DNA of 11,939 nucleotides, taken from positions 1 to 11,939 of the forward strand of contig JBAYFV010000086.1 in assembly GCA_041666985.1 (NCBI GenBank), read 5' to 3'. The DNA comes from GWF2-50-93 sp041666985 (GTDB taxonomy: Bacteria > Verrucomicrobiota > Lentisphaeria > Victivallales > GWF2-50-93). Below, piece after piece: positions 1 to 6,810 of the stretch. Each line of letters starts with the position of its first letter. Positions within the stretch are counted from its first letter, which is position 1. Position numbers and translations under genes: made by a program. The notes under the pieces are model-generated. The model did not search any database. It had not been told where the DNA came from and saw only the letters and a program-made list of their open reading frames with translations.

Positions 1-44
1 CGCGCTCCGTTAAAGCTCTCATGATTAAGTTTCAAAGGAGGAGA

Positions 45-81
45 CAGAATTGAATTTGAACTCAAATTCGGTTTTATTCTG
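45..81. repeat. Two-step inverted repeat (hairpin)
   Basis: A perfect 8-bp inverted repeat (GAATTTGA at 52-59, TCAAATTC at 62-69, 2-nt loop) is enclosed by a second matched pair (CAGAAT at 45-50 and ATTCTG at 76-81). The right side contains a short T run (72-75). It could be a weak terminator of a gene outside the window or part of an intergenic repeat. It is AT-rich and has no GC-rich stem, so terminator function is uncertain. Confidence 0.45.
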
Positions 82-104
82 AATCCTGACTTCTGAATCC
101 TGAC
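77..104. repeat. Perfect 14-bp tandem duplication
   Basis: TTCTGAATCCTGAC occurs twice with no gap, at 77-90 and 91-104. The first copy overlaps the right arm of the neighbouring inverted repeat. It lies in non-coding sequence downstream of the minus-strand lipoprotein gene. It looks like intergenic filler; no function is apparent. Confidence 0.7.
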
Positions 105-157
105 TACTTTTGAAATTGGCTCTCGTATATGCCGACTGTGTCCATGGACAGGAATCA

Positions 158-421
158 TTATTTGGGGACCGTTTCCTCCGCAGGGGCGGGTTTTGCCACT
201 ACTGGAGCTGGAGCAGGCAATGCGGGCTGAACGGCTATGGGCGTTGCAACGGCAGAAGCCGCTAATGGCGGATTGGAAGGTTCCTGGTTGGAAGGTGCCG
301 GAACGAATGGCCTATCCTTTAGAACTTCCTGGCTTGTGCAGCCACCCGCAAAACCGAGAGCCCCTATTGCAATTGTGGAAATGACTGCGACACCTAAAAT
401 ATTAATGCGCTTGTTCTTCAC
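158..421 (-). CDS. Small Pro/Ala-rich putative lipoprotein
   Basis: This 87-residue ORF starts at GTG (419-421), preceded by a perfect AGGAGG seven bases upstream. The N-terminus is a signal peptide: basic MKNKR, a hydrophobic stretch of about 20 residues, then a lipobox-like AGGC with the candidate lipidated cysteine at residue 28. The mature part (about 60 residues) is low-complexity, rich in Pro, Ala and Val, and ends in EETVPK. It resembles an extended periplasmic spacer rather than an enzyme. I recognise no family. It is divergent from the regulator at 695, has its own candidate promoter, and shows no obvious link to the hydrogenase-like operon. The strong ribosome binding site and classic signal sequence make it probably real. 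The lipobox has Ala rather than Leu at -3, so the lipid anchor is likely but not certain. Confidence 0.7.
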   Translation of the reverse strand: MKNKRINILGVAVISTIAIGALGFAGGCTSQEVLKDRPFVPAPSNQEPSNPPLAASAVATPIAVQPALPAPAPVVAKPAPAEETVPK

Positions 422-466
422 TTCAAAACCTCCTGTTTGTTATGCCGAGTAAAAATATTGCGCGAT

Positions 467-494
467 AATTTATCCGGACAGAATGATAAGTCAA
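467..494 (-). promoter_or_regulatory. Candidate sigma70 promoter for the lipoprotein gene
   Basis: On the minus strand TTGACT (494-489) is followed after 16 bp by TAAATT (472-467). These match the -35 and -10 consensus at 5/6 and 4/6 positions. The site is about 45 bp upstream of the GTG start, which fits a short leader. This rests on sequence matching only. Confidence 0.45.
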
Positions 495-539
495 GCACGG
501 ATTCCTGAGTCCGGACACGGCAATCCCTCAGTCTTAATC

Positions 540-593
540 TAACCACAGAAGACCTGAAGCAGCAAAGCCGCAACCAATTCCGTAACCACAGAA
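540..593. repeat. Direct repeat TAACCACAGAA, two copies
   Basis: The 11-mer TAACCACAGAA is present at 540-550 and 583-593, in the divergent intergenic region. Similar ACCACAGAA strings are common in intergenic filler of some environmental bacterial genomes. There is no ORF or clear function here. The rest of 422-621 holds only the lipoprotein promoter. Confidence 0.4.
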
Positions 594-621
594 CACACGG
601 AAAAAATCAATTGTTCTTTCT

Positions 622-666
622 TGACATCCATTGACATTATATGACATCAAGTGTAAAATGATGTCA
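622..666 (+). promoter_or_regulatory. Phased TGACAT box array (candidate operator)
   Basis: TGACAT occurs at 622-627, 632-637 and 642-647, exactly 10 bp apart, so all three lie on the same face of the helix. An inverted copy, ATGTCA, lies at 661-666. The middle box contains most of the -35 hexamer of the promoter at 631-659, and the inverted box sits around the expected transcription start. The arrangement is typical of an operator bound cooperatively. The likely ligand is the helix-turn-helix protein encoded immediately downstream, giving autoregulation. That assignment is inference. Confidence 0.6.
631..659 (+). promoter_or_regulatory. Strong sigma70-like promoter of the HTH-EIIA gene
   Basis: TTGACA (631-636), an exact -35 consensus, is followed after 17 bp by TAAAAT (654-659), a 5/6 match to -10. 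Transcription would start near 666, giving a leader of about 29 nt before the ATG at 695. A ribosome binding site (AGGA, 685-688) sits six bases before that ATG. TGACAT boxes overlap the -35, so repressor occlusion is plausible. Confidence 0.65.
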
Positions 667-694
667 TCCATTTTTATTAATAAAAGGATTATGT

Positions 695-1390
695 ATGCAG
701 CTGACAGTGCATGATGTTTCAAAATATTTCAACGTATCGGAACGGACAGTTTACCGCTGGATTGACCAGAAAATCATACCGGCCTACAAGATAAGCGACC
801 AGTTCAGGTTCAACCGCGCCGAGATTCTGGAATGGGCCACCGCCCAGAAAATAAACGTGTCACCCGAGATCTTTGAATCACCCCATTCCAAAGACGAGGC
901 GATTCCCTCCATTTGCGAATCAGTCAAAGCCGGCGGAATATTTTTCAGGATTGAAGGCGCAGACAAAAAGGCCGCGCTGAGAAATGTCGTGGACATAATG
1001 AAGCTTCCGGAAAATATCGACAGGGATTTCCTCTACGAAGTCCTTCTCGCCCGTGAAAACATGGCGTCAACGGGAATAGGTGAAGGAATAGCAATTCCCC
1101 ATGTCAGGAATCCGGTGATCCTGAATGTGAGCTATCCGGTGATCACTCTCTGTTTTCTTGAGAAACCAATTGATTTCGGGGCGCTGGACAAGCAGGATGT
1201 TTATTGTCTTTTCACTTTAATATCCCCTGCCCCGCGTCTTCATCTCCAGCTTATTTCACGGCTGGCATTTATCCTGAAAAACCATGAAGTCAAAAAGATC
1301 CTCAGGAAACCCGGGACACGCGAGGAGATTTTAAAGGCAGTAGAAGATGCTGAAACCAAGGCGGGTTTTGGCAGTAAGACGAAAGAATAG
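695..1390 (+). CDS. HTH-EIIA(Ntr) fusion transcriptional regulator
   Basis: The 231-residue protein has two domains. Residues 1-50 form an excisionase/MerR-like winged helix-turn-helix (LTVHDVSKYFNVSERTVYRW, then a wing with a YKISDQFRF core). Residues about 70-225 resemble PTS EIIA of the fructose/Ntr class (PtsN). The motif STGIGEGIAIPH carries the phosphorylatable histidine at position 136, and a second conserved His lies at 183 (RLHLQLISRLA). In this family HPr-type phosphorelay proteins phosphorylate the histidine. Here that would tune DNA binding by the fused N-terminal domain. The ATG at 695 is chosen because AGGA lies six bases upstream and the HTH begins at residue 3; an overlapping ATG at 691 is out of frame. 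A strong promoter embedded in TGACAT boxes precedes it. No PTS genes lie nearby. Whether it controls the downstream operon is unknown, because a repeat-rich gap of 383 bp separates them. Confidence 0.85.
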   Translation: MQLTVHDVSKYFNVSERTVYRWIDQKIIPAYKISDQFRFNRAEILEWATAQKINVSPEIFESPHSKDEAIPSICESVKAGGIFFRIEGADKKAALRNVVDIMKLPENIDRDFLYEVLLARENMASTGIGEGIAIPHVRNPVILNVSYPVITLCFLEKPIDFGALDKQDVYCLFTLISPAPRLHLQLISRLAFILKNHEVKKILRKPGTREEILKAVEDAETKAGFGSKTKE

Positions 1391-1403
1391 GCACAGAGGG
1401 GAA

Positions 1404-1437
1404 GTTCGAAATTGCGAAAGTTCGGAAGTTCTATAAT
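1404..1437 (+). promoter_or_regulatory. Possible promoter -10 for the downstream operon
   Basis: A perfect TATAAT lies at 1432-1437. There is no good -35 at 16-18 bp; TTGCGA at 1412-1417 is only 14 bp away. GAAGTTC-like strings recur just upstream (1401-1408, 1418-1424, 1425-1431). If used, the leader would run through the nested hairpin block to the operon start at 1774. This is weak evidence, listed because no better operon promoter is visible. Confidence 0.2.
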
Positions 1438-1474
1438 TCGATATTTTTTGAATTTAAGGAGTCGTAAAGGAGCC

Positions 1475-1578
1475 AATTTCAAAATTGGCGAAGGTAGGGC
1501 GCGTTCTCCGTAACGCGCCGCCTCAAAACGGACGGCTCGGAGAGCCATCCCTACCTTGGATTCGGCAATTTTGAAATT
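1475..1578. repeat. Three-arm cruciform repeat unit 1
   Basis: The outer stem pairs AATTTCAAAATTG (1475-1487) with CAATTTTGAAATT (1566-1578), then AAGGTAGGG (1491-1499) with CCCTACCTT (1549-1557); both are perfect. Inside are two hairpins: GGCGCGTT (1498-1505) with AACGCGCC (1512-1519), and GGCTC (1534-1538) with GAGCC (1542-1546). The result is a clover-like fold, typical of REP/MITE-type intergenic elements. Confidence 0.7.
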
Positions 1579-1583
1579 ACCTC

Positions 1584-1724
1584 AAAGAAATAAATTTTAC
1601 ATTTGGCGGAAAATACAGGTGTTTGGATTCGAGGCGCGAACCCCGCGCGTATGGTACATACGTAAGGGGTGAAGCAACGAAGAAGACAAAAACCTTCGCC
1701 GGCAAATGTCAAAGTTATTTCTTT
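1584..1724. repeat. Inverted-repeat unit 2 with internal hairpin
   Basis: The 26-nt arms at 1584-1609 and 1699-1724 are reverse complements at 23 of 26 positions. Near the centre, CCCC (about 1639-1642) and GGGG flank the hairpin CGTATG-GTA-CATACG. The compensated arms suggest either a mobile element with terminal repeats or a structured RNA. The right arm overlaps the outer arm of the composite block. Confidence 0.6.
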
Positions 1725-1773
1725 ACGGCTCCTAAACATGAAACTTAAAAACTAAAACTTTAAACTTAAAACA

Positions 1774-3762
1774 ATGACATTTCTCCTTGCAGGACTTTTC
1801 ATTCTTCTGTTATCCGGCTTTGTCGCGTTTTTCACCGGCAAAAGCGGACGCGCCGCCGCGTTTTCCGCGATTCTGGGAACGCTTTCATGCCTGGTTCTCT
1901 CGTCCGGAATATGCCTTGACAGCCTTATCAACGGAAGGAGCTTTGAGTTCTCCTTCCCGCTTACGCTGCCTTTTGCGAATTTCGCAATCGGGATTGATCC
2001 GCTCAGCGCCTTTTTCCTGCTGCCCCTCCTCCTGCTTTCATCGCTCTGCGCGATTTACGGTTCGGAGTACATGAAAAGCCCCTCCGGCGGGCATGATTCC
2101 AGAATGTCCTGGTTTTTCTTCTGTCTGCTCGTCACAGGAATGACGATTGTCGTGATCGCAAGAAACGGCGTCCTCTTCCTGATTGCATGGGAAATCATGG
2201 CGCTCTCCTCGTTCTTCCTGGTCACTTATGAACACGAAAAGAGGGAAGTCCGGAAGGCGGGTTGGATTTATCTCGTCGCATCGCATGTCGGAGTGGCCTT
2301 CATTTTTACTGTTTTCGCAATTTTGGGGGGAGATCAGGGCAGTCTTGACTTCGCGGGTTTCCAGGCGGTGAAATCGGGAACCCTCACAGCGTCGCTTGTT
2401 TTCATTTTCGCAGTAATGGGCTTCGGCTCGAAGGCCGGGTTCATTCCCCTTCACATATGGCTGCCGGAAGCGCATCCTGTGGCGCCGAGCCACGTCTCTT
2501 CACTGATGTCCGGAATCATGATCAAGCTCGGGATATACGGGATTCTGAGGATCCTCACCTTTCTCGGCGCACCGCCACTATGGTGGGGAATCACCTTCAT
2601 TGTAATCGGAATGTCTTCGGGAATACTCGGGATCGCCTTTGCGCTCGCCAGCCACAACATCAAAAGACTTCTCGCATATTCGAGTGTTGAAAACATCGGG
2701 ATAATTTCGCTTGGCACAGGAATAGGCCTTGCCGGAATTTCATGCGATGAACCTTTCATTGCGATACTTGGCTTCGCCGGCGCACTGCTCCACGTCCTGA
2801 ACCACTGCATTTTCAAGGGTCTTCTCTTCCTCGGCGCGGGAACCGTGCTTCACGAAACCGGCACCGGGGACATGGACAGGCTCGGCGGACTTATGAAGAA
2901 AATGCCTTTTACCGGGGCGTGCTTCATGACAGGCTCGGCATCAATTTCAGGACTTCCCCCGTTCAACGGGTTTGTAGGCGAGTTCCTGATATTCCTGGCG
3001 GCCTTCTACGGCATAACTTCAGCGAGCCTTCCGCTTTCCCTCTGTTCAATTGTCGTCATCGCCTCACTTGCGCTCATCGGGGGACTTGCGATGGCATGTT
3101 TCTCCAAGGCGTTCGGAATTGTTTTCCTCGGAGAGCCGAGATCGGACAAAACCTCACACACCGCAGACCCGGGAATTCCGATGCTTCTGCCGATGATCAT
3201 ACTTTCCATGCTGTGCCTTGCGGTAGGATTTTCCGGTCCGACAATATCGGCATGGCTTGCAGGCACGGTCTCGCAGATTTCAGGAATTGAAATACCGGCA
3301 TGCAGGACCGGGCTCAAGATTGCGTCACTTCCGCTTCTGTCAATCACGGTTCTCTCCTCGCTTCTCATCATCATGGGAAGCTTCCTCTACTCGTTGAGGA
3401 AGGCGCTGCCCCGCATTGAAATGGAAACAAAGGAGCCCACATGGGACTGCGGATATGCAAAATCCGTTCCGAGAATACAATATACGTCCTCCTCATTCAC
3501 GAGCCCGGTCACGGGGCTGTTCTCCACGTTCCTGAAAACAAGATTCAAACGCCCCGCAACATCGGAAACTTTCCCCGGCAACAATTCCTTCTCGAGCGAA
3601 ACCCCCGACTTCTGGCAGGAATACATATTCACTCCGATCGTCGGGCTGTTCAAAAAGTTCTCCACGTTCCTGATCAGGTCCGAGAGCGGAAGAATCCACG
3701 TCTTCATCCTTTACATAATAATAACTATTTTAACCCTGTTGACATGGAACTTTTTCAGATGA
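1774..3762 (+). CDS. hyfB: HyfB-like antiporter subunit of the Ehr complex
   Basis: This 662-residue polytopic membrane protein belongs to the NuoL/M/N-Mrp antiporter family and is close to the usual length of hydrogenase-4 component B. It probably has about 14-16 transmembrane helices. The proton-channel hallmarks are visible: Glu140 in LIAWEIMALSS, Lys220 in GFGSKAGFIPLHIWLPEAHP, Lys297 in HNIKRLLAYSSVE, and Lys348 in NHCIFKGLLFLGAG. SGLPPFNGFVGEF is also conserved. A Ser/Pro/Arg-rich soluble stretch (about 560-610) precedes a final C-terminal helix. Its role would be ion translocation coupled to redox chemistry in the peripheral arm. The start at 1774 has no clear Shine-Dalgarno sequence; an AT-rich run with repeated ACTTAAAA precedes it. 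It heads a six-gene operon and overlaps the next gene by 4 nt. True Hyf and Ehr B subunits cannot be told apart from this protein alone. Confidence 0.92.
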   Translation: MTFLLAGLFILLLSGFVAFFTGKSGRAAAFSAILGTLSCLVLSSGICLDSLINGRSFEFSFPLTLPFANFAIGIDPLSAFFLLPLLLLSSLCAIYGSEYMKSPSGGHDSRMSWFFFCLLVTGMTIVVIARNGVLFLIAWEIMALSSFFLVTYEHEKREVRKAGWIYLVASHVGVAFIFTVFAILGGDQGSLDFAGFQAVKSGTLTASLVFIFAVMGFGSKAGFIPLHIWLPEAHPVAPSHVSSLMSGIMIKLGIYGILRILTFLGAPPLWWGITFIVIGMSSGILGIAFALASHNIKRLLAYSSVENIGIISLGTGIGLAGISCDEPFIAILGFAGALLHVLNHCIFKGLLFLGAGTVLHETGTGDMDRLGGLMKKMPFTGACFMTGSASISGLPPFNGFVGEFLIFLAAFYGITSASLPLSLCSIVVIASLALIGGLAMACFSKAFGIVFLGEPRSDKTSHTADPGIPMLLPMIILSMLCLAVGFSGPTISAWLAGTVSQISGIEIPACRTGLKIASLPLLSITVLSSLLIIMGSFLYSLRKALPRIEMETKEPTWDCGYAKSVPRIQYTSSSFTSPVTGLFSTFLKTRFKRPATSETFPGNNSFSSETPDFWQEYIFTPIVGLFKKFSTFLIRSESGRIHVFILYIIITILTLLTWNFFR

Positions 3763-4688
3763 CACAGTCCAGTGAAATCATATTGAAGACTCATGCAAGT
3801 TTTCTTGCGGCGCTCCTGCTTGCGCCGGTGATTCCGGGAATAATCAACCGGACAAAGGCGTTTTTCGCGGGAAGGAAGGGGCCTCCGGTCCTCCAGCTTT
3901 ACCACGACCTTTTCAAGCTACTGAGGAAGGGAGTTGTCTACAGCAGCACCACGGGCTGGGTTTTCAGGGCGGCGCCGGTTGTGACGCTCACAGCATCCGT
4001 CGGTGTCCTGATGCTGCTGCCGGCGACAGGCGCGGCCCCTGCGTTAATCTCGTTTCCGGGCGATCTTATTCTGTTCGCCTATCTTTTCGGCGTGGCGAGA
4101 TTTTTCACGGTTACGGCGGCCCTCGACACCGGTTCAAGTTTTGAAGGGATGGGGGCAAGCCGGGAAGTCCAGTTTGCCGCGCTCGGGGAACCCGCCTTCC
4201 TTATTGCACTGGCGGCGCTCGCCTCCCTGAGCAACAGGATTTCCTTAAACGGGATTTTCTCCGAACTGGCGGTGAATTCCTTCTCGAATCTGCCGGTGCT
4301 CCTCCTTGTGATGACAACAATACTGCTGGTGCTCCTGACGGAGAACTGCAGGATTCCCGTAGACGACCCAAATACGCATCTTGAACTGACAATGATCCAC
4401 GAGGTAATGATACTTGACAACAGCGGCCCCGATCTTGCGTACATCCTTTACGGAAGCGCACTGAAACTGTGGGCGTTCGGAACTGTTCTCATCTCGATTG
4501 CGCTTCCTTTCAAAACCGGGAACTACTTCTGCGATTCCGCCGCTTTCCTCGGAGGAATATTCCTTCTTGCGGTGCTGGTAGGAACGGTGGAGTCGGCAAT
4601 GGCCCGTTTCCGTCTGGATAAAGTTCCCAAGATGCTCATTACCGCCGCCGCGCTTTCAATCATAGCCCTGAGCTTAACTCTAAGGTGA
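3759..4688 (+). CDS. hyfC: HyfC/NuoH-like membrane anchor subunit
   Basis: This 309-residue integral membrane protein belongs to the complex I subunit 1 (NuoH/HycD/HyfC) family, which joins the membrane arm to the peripheral NuoB/NuoD module. Family signatures are present: GRKGPPVLQLYHDLFKLLRK (38-57), DTGSSFEGMGASREVQ (123-138), and the acidic loop with Glu195, Asp202, Asp203, Glu209 and Glu215 (RIPVDDPNTHLELTMIHE). About eight transmembrane helices are expected. I chose the ATG at 3759 because it makes an ATGA overlap with the hyfB stop and gives the normal family length. The frame stays open far upstream inside hyfB, and an in-frame ATG at 3744 would add only five residues. GGAA lies about 9 nt before the chosen start. 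It is an essential core subunit of the complex. Confidence 0.92.
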   Translation: MTQSSEIILKTHASFLAALLLAPVIPGIINRTKAFFAGRKGPPVLQLYHDLFKLLRKGVVYSSTTGWVFRAAPVVTLTASVGVLMLLPATGAAPALISFPGDLILFAYLFGVARFFTVTAALDTGSSFEGMGASREVQFAALGEPAFLIALAALASLSNRISLNGIFSELAVNSFSNLPVLLLVMTTILLVLLTENCRIPVDDPNTHLELTMIHEVMILDNSGPDLAYILYGSALKLWAFGTVLISIALPFKTGNYFCDSAAFLGGIFLLAVLVGTVESAMARFRLDKVPKMLITAAALSIIALSLTLR

Positions 4689-4692
4689 AAAA

Positions 4693-5337
4693 ATGAACAT
4701 TCCCGACTGCGTCATGATAATTCTGCTGCTGACGAACTTCAGCCTTCTTGCGTCCAGCCGGCTGGATGCGTGTATCAGGATCATCACGTTCCAGGGAATA
4801 ATAATCGCGTTCCTGCCAATTCTCACCGTACGGGAGACCCACATCATTTTCTCGTATCCCCCGTATCTTCTGGCTCTCGTCATATTGACTGTGAAGGGAA
4901 TAGTCTTTCCCGTGCTCCTGAAACACACGCTCCGCTCGGTGAAAGTCAGAAGGGAAATTGAACCGTTTGTCGGGTACGGGGCCTCAATCGTAATCGGTGT
5001 GATCGCCATGACATTCTCATTCTGGGTCTGCAGGCAGATCCCGCTCCACGGCACCACTCTCTCGGCGTCAGCGCTGCCCGTAGCCATTTTCACAGTCTTC
5101 TGCGGCCTGTTCATGATAGTAAGCCGGGTGAAGGCGATCACGCAGGCAATCGGTTACATAGTATTTGAAAACGGGGTTTACGTTTTCGGTTCGGCCCTGC
5201 TGATCGAACAGAGTTTCCTTGTCGAAGTCGGAGTAATCTTTGACGTTTTCGTCATGGTTTTCATACTGGGAATCATGACGTTCCATATCAACCGCGCATT
5301 TGATCATATCAACACGGCCAAGCTGGAGAAGAAATAA
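4693..5337 (+). CDS. hyfE: HyfE-like membrane subunit (NuoK-like)
   Basis: The 214-residue membrane protein matches hydrogenase-4 component E in length and pattern, with about six or seven helices. Its C-terminal half is NuoK-like: QAIGYIVFENGVYVFGSALL (151-170, with Glu159) and VEVGVIFDVFVMVFILGIM (177-195, with Asp184). Lys68 in VKGIVFPVLLKH is also intramembrane. Charged residues within helices are characteristic of subunits that line an ion path. It starts 4 nt after the hyfC stop, with AAGGTG just upstream. The order hyfC-hyfE-hyfF, with no hyfD-like antiporter between, is the compact Ehr-type arrangement. Function is assigned by family and context. Confidence 0.9.
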   Translation: MNIPDCVMIILLLTNFSLLASSRLDACIRIITFQGIIIAFLPILTVRETHIIFSYPPYLLALVILTVKGIVFPVLLKHTLRSVKVRREIEPFVGYGASIVIGVIAMTFSFWVCRQIPLHGTTLSASALPVAIFTVFCGLFMIVSRVKAITQAIGYIVFENGVYVFGSALLIEQSFLVEVGVIFDVFVMVFILGIMTFHINRAFDHINTAKLEKK

Positions 5338-5349
5338 GGAATACACCTG

Positions 5350-6810
5350 ATGATATTGACACTTTTAATTTTAATACCGGCGCTGGCAGGAATCGCCTCG
5401 TTTTTCGTATCCTCGGCGTTCCTTCGGAGAAGCATGCTCGCGGGAACCGCCGTCCTGCACTGTCTCCTCACCGCCGCCGCCTGGGTCTCAGCTCCGGAAA
5501 TACTGCTCAACGGCTGGCTCGCGCTGGATTCCGCAGGCCTTCTTTTCCTGAGTGTAAGCAGCATTCTTTTCCTCGCATCATCAGTTTACGCGGTTGGATA
5601 TCTGGGCAGGGAACATCAGCAACAGCAGATTTCGGAAGAGGGTTTCATATTCACAAACACACCTGAGAGCATTTTCATCGCCTGCCTCCAGCTTTTTCTT
5701 TCAGCGATGACTCTTGTCTGCGCAAGCCAGCATTTCGGACTGCTGTGGGTCGGCATCGAAGCGACCTCTCTCGCAAGCGCCCCCCTGATTTATTTCCACC
5801 GGCACCAGCATTCACTCGAGGCGACATGGAAATACGTGCTGATCTGCTCGGTCGGAATAGGACTTGCGCTCCTTGGCACCCTGATCCTGACGTATTCCGC
5901 GTCAATGATTGAAGGAGAAGGACTTAATCTTGTCCTTGGCCAGCTGTTGCTGAACAGCGCAGACCTCCAGCCTCAGTGGCTCAAGGTGGCCTTCCTGTTC
6001 TTCCTTGTCGGTTACGGAACTAAAATGGGACTCGCCCCGCTTCACACGTGGATTCCCGCCGCATACAGCGAGGCGCCATCACTTGTAGCCCTTCTTTCAG
6101 GCGCGCTGCTGAACTGCGCCTTCCTCGGAATCCTGAGGATTCATCAGGTGTGCATAGCCGCAGGACAGTCGGCTTTCAGCTGCGGCCTTTTGGTCTTCTT
6201 CGGGCTTTTCTCGATGGCCGTGGCCGCTTTTTTCATAATCGGACAGAAGGACTACAAACGGATGCTCGCATATTCAAGCGTAGAACACATGGGGATTCTG
6301 TCGCTCGGAATCGGGCTTGGCGGAACCGCTGTCTTCGGTTCACTGCTTCATCTGATAAACCACTCGCTCACAAAGGGAATGCTTTTCCTTGCCGCCGGCA
6401 ACATCCTCTTCGTCTATAAGACCCGCATTTCCTCCGATGTAAAAGGACTGCTGGGGCGTATTCCGGTTACGGGAGCGCTCTGGGTTGCCGGTCTTTTCGC
6501 AATCACAGGCGCACCCCCGTTCGGACTTTTCGTCAGCGAATTCACAATCTTCAAATCGGCGATAACGCAGAAGCATTACCTGATTGCCGGGCTGTTCCTG
6601 CTGCTGCTTGCAATTATTTTCGCCGCGATGTCCTACATCATGCTGAATATGGCGCAGGGGGAAAACAGCGAGCCGGTGAAAAAGGAATCCTCATTTGGAA
6701 TAATACCTCCCGTAATCCTCTTCCTGCTGACTCTTCTCCTGGGTCTTTATATTCCCCCCGGACTGACCGATATCCTAAACAGCGTAGCATTCATCTTCGG
6801 GGGTGCGTGA
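5350..6810 (+). CDS. hyfF: HyfF-like antiporter subunit
   Basis: This 486-residue protein is the second NuoL/M/N-type antiporter paralogue in the operon, slightly shorter than E. coli HyfF. Key residues are retained: Glu137 (LLWVGIEATSLASAP), Lys225 (GYGTKMGLAPLHTWIPAAYSEAP), Lys303 (DYKRMLAYSSVEHMG) and Lys342 (NHSLTKGMLFLAAGN). TGAPPFGLFVSEF is also present. About 13-14 transmembrane helices are expected. With HyfB it gives the complex two candidate ion-pumping modules. AAGGA (5336-5340) lies nine bases before the ATG. The stop overlaps the start of the large-subunit gene, so the two are probably translationally coupled. A Gln-rich loop (REHQQQQISEE, about 87-97) is the only odd segment. 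Confidence 0.92.
   Translation: MILTLLILIPALAGIASFFVSSAFLRRSMLAGTAVLHCLLTAAAWVSAPEILLNGWLALDSAGLLFLSVSSILFLASSVYAVGYLGREHQQQQISEEGFIFTNTPESIFIACLQLFLSAMTLVCASQHFGLLWVGIEATSLASAPLIYFHRHQHSLEATWKYVLICSVGIGLALLGTLILTYSASMIEGEGLNLVLGQLLLNSADLQPQWLKVAFLFFLVGYGTKMGLAPLHTWIPAAYSEAPSLVALLSGALLNCAFLGILRIHQVCIAAGQSAFSCGLLVFFGLFSMAVAAFFIIGQKDYKRMLAYSSVEHMGILSLGIGLGGTAVFGSLLHLINHSLTKGMLFLAAGNILFVYKTRISSDVKGLLGRIPVTGALWVAGLFAITGAPPFGLFVSEFTIFKSAITQKHYLIAGLFLLLLAIIFAAMSYIMLNMAQGENSEPVKKESSFGIIPPVILFLLTLLLGLYIPPGLTDILNSVAFIFGGA

Larger units (their letters stand above)
1458..1732. repeat. Composite nested inverted-repeat element (275 bp)
   Basis: The outer arms GGAGTCGTAAAG (1458-1469) and CTTTACGGCTCC (1721-1732) match at 11 of 12 positions when one is reverse-complemented. 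Two further inverted-repeat units lie inside, at 1475-1578 and 1584-1724. The block holds no supported gene; the minus-strand open frame across its right half is explained by the repeat. It fills most of the 383-bp gap between the regulator and the Ehr operon. It may be a non-autonomous mobile or REP-like cluster, or an RNA leader structure. Its function is unknown. Confidence 0.65.

Noticed and set aside
622..666. CRISPR-like or tandem array reading of the TGACAT boxes
   Set aside because: The units are only 6 bp with 4-bp gaps and overlap a promoter. An operator array is the simpler reading.
534..722. 62-codon minus-strand ORF over the regulator promoter
   Set aside because: It has no ribosome site or domain, and it overlaps the strong promoter and the start of the HTH-EIIA gene.
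1551..1739. 62-codon minus-strand ORF rich in Cys, Phe and Arg
   Set aside because: It is fully contained in the inverted-repeat block, and its reading frame follows from the repeat arms.
3441..3758. Upstream in-frame extension of the hyfC-like gene (415 codons in total)
   Set aside because: It overlaps hyfB coding sequence and lacks family similarity. The ATGA overlap at 3759 and the family length support the shorter form.
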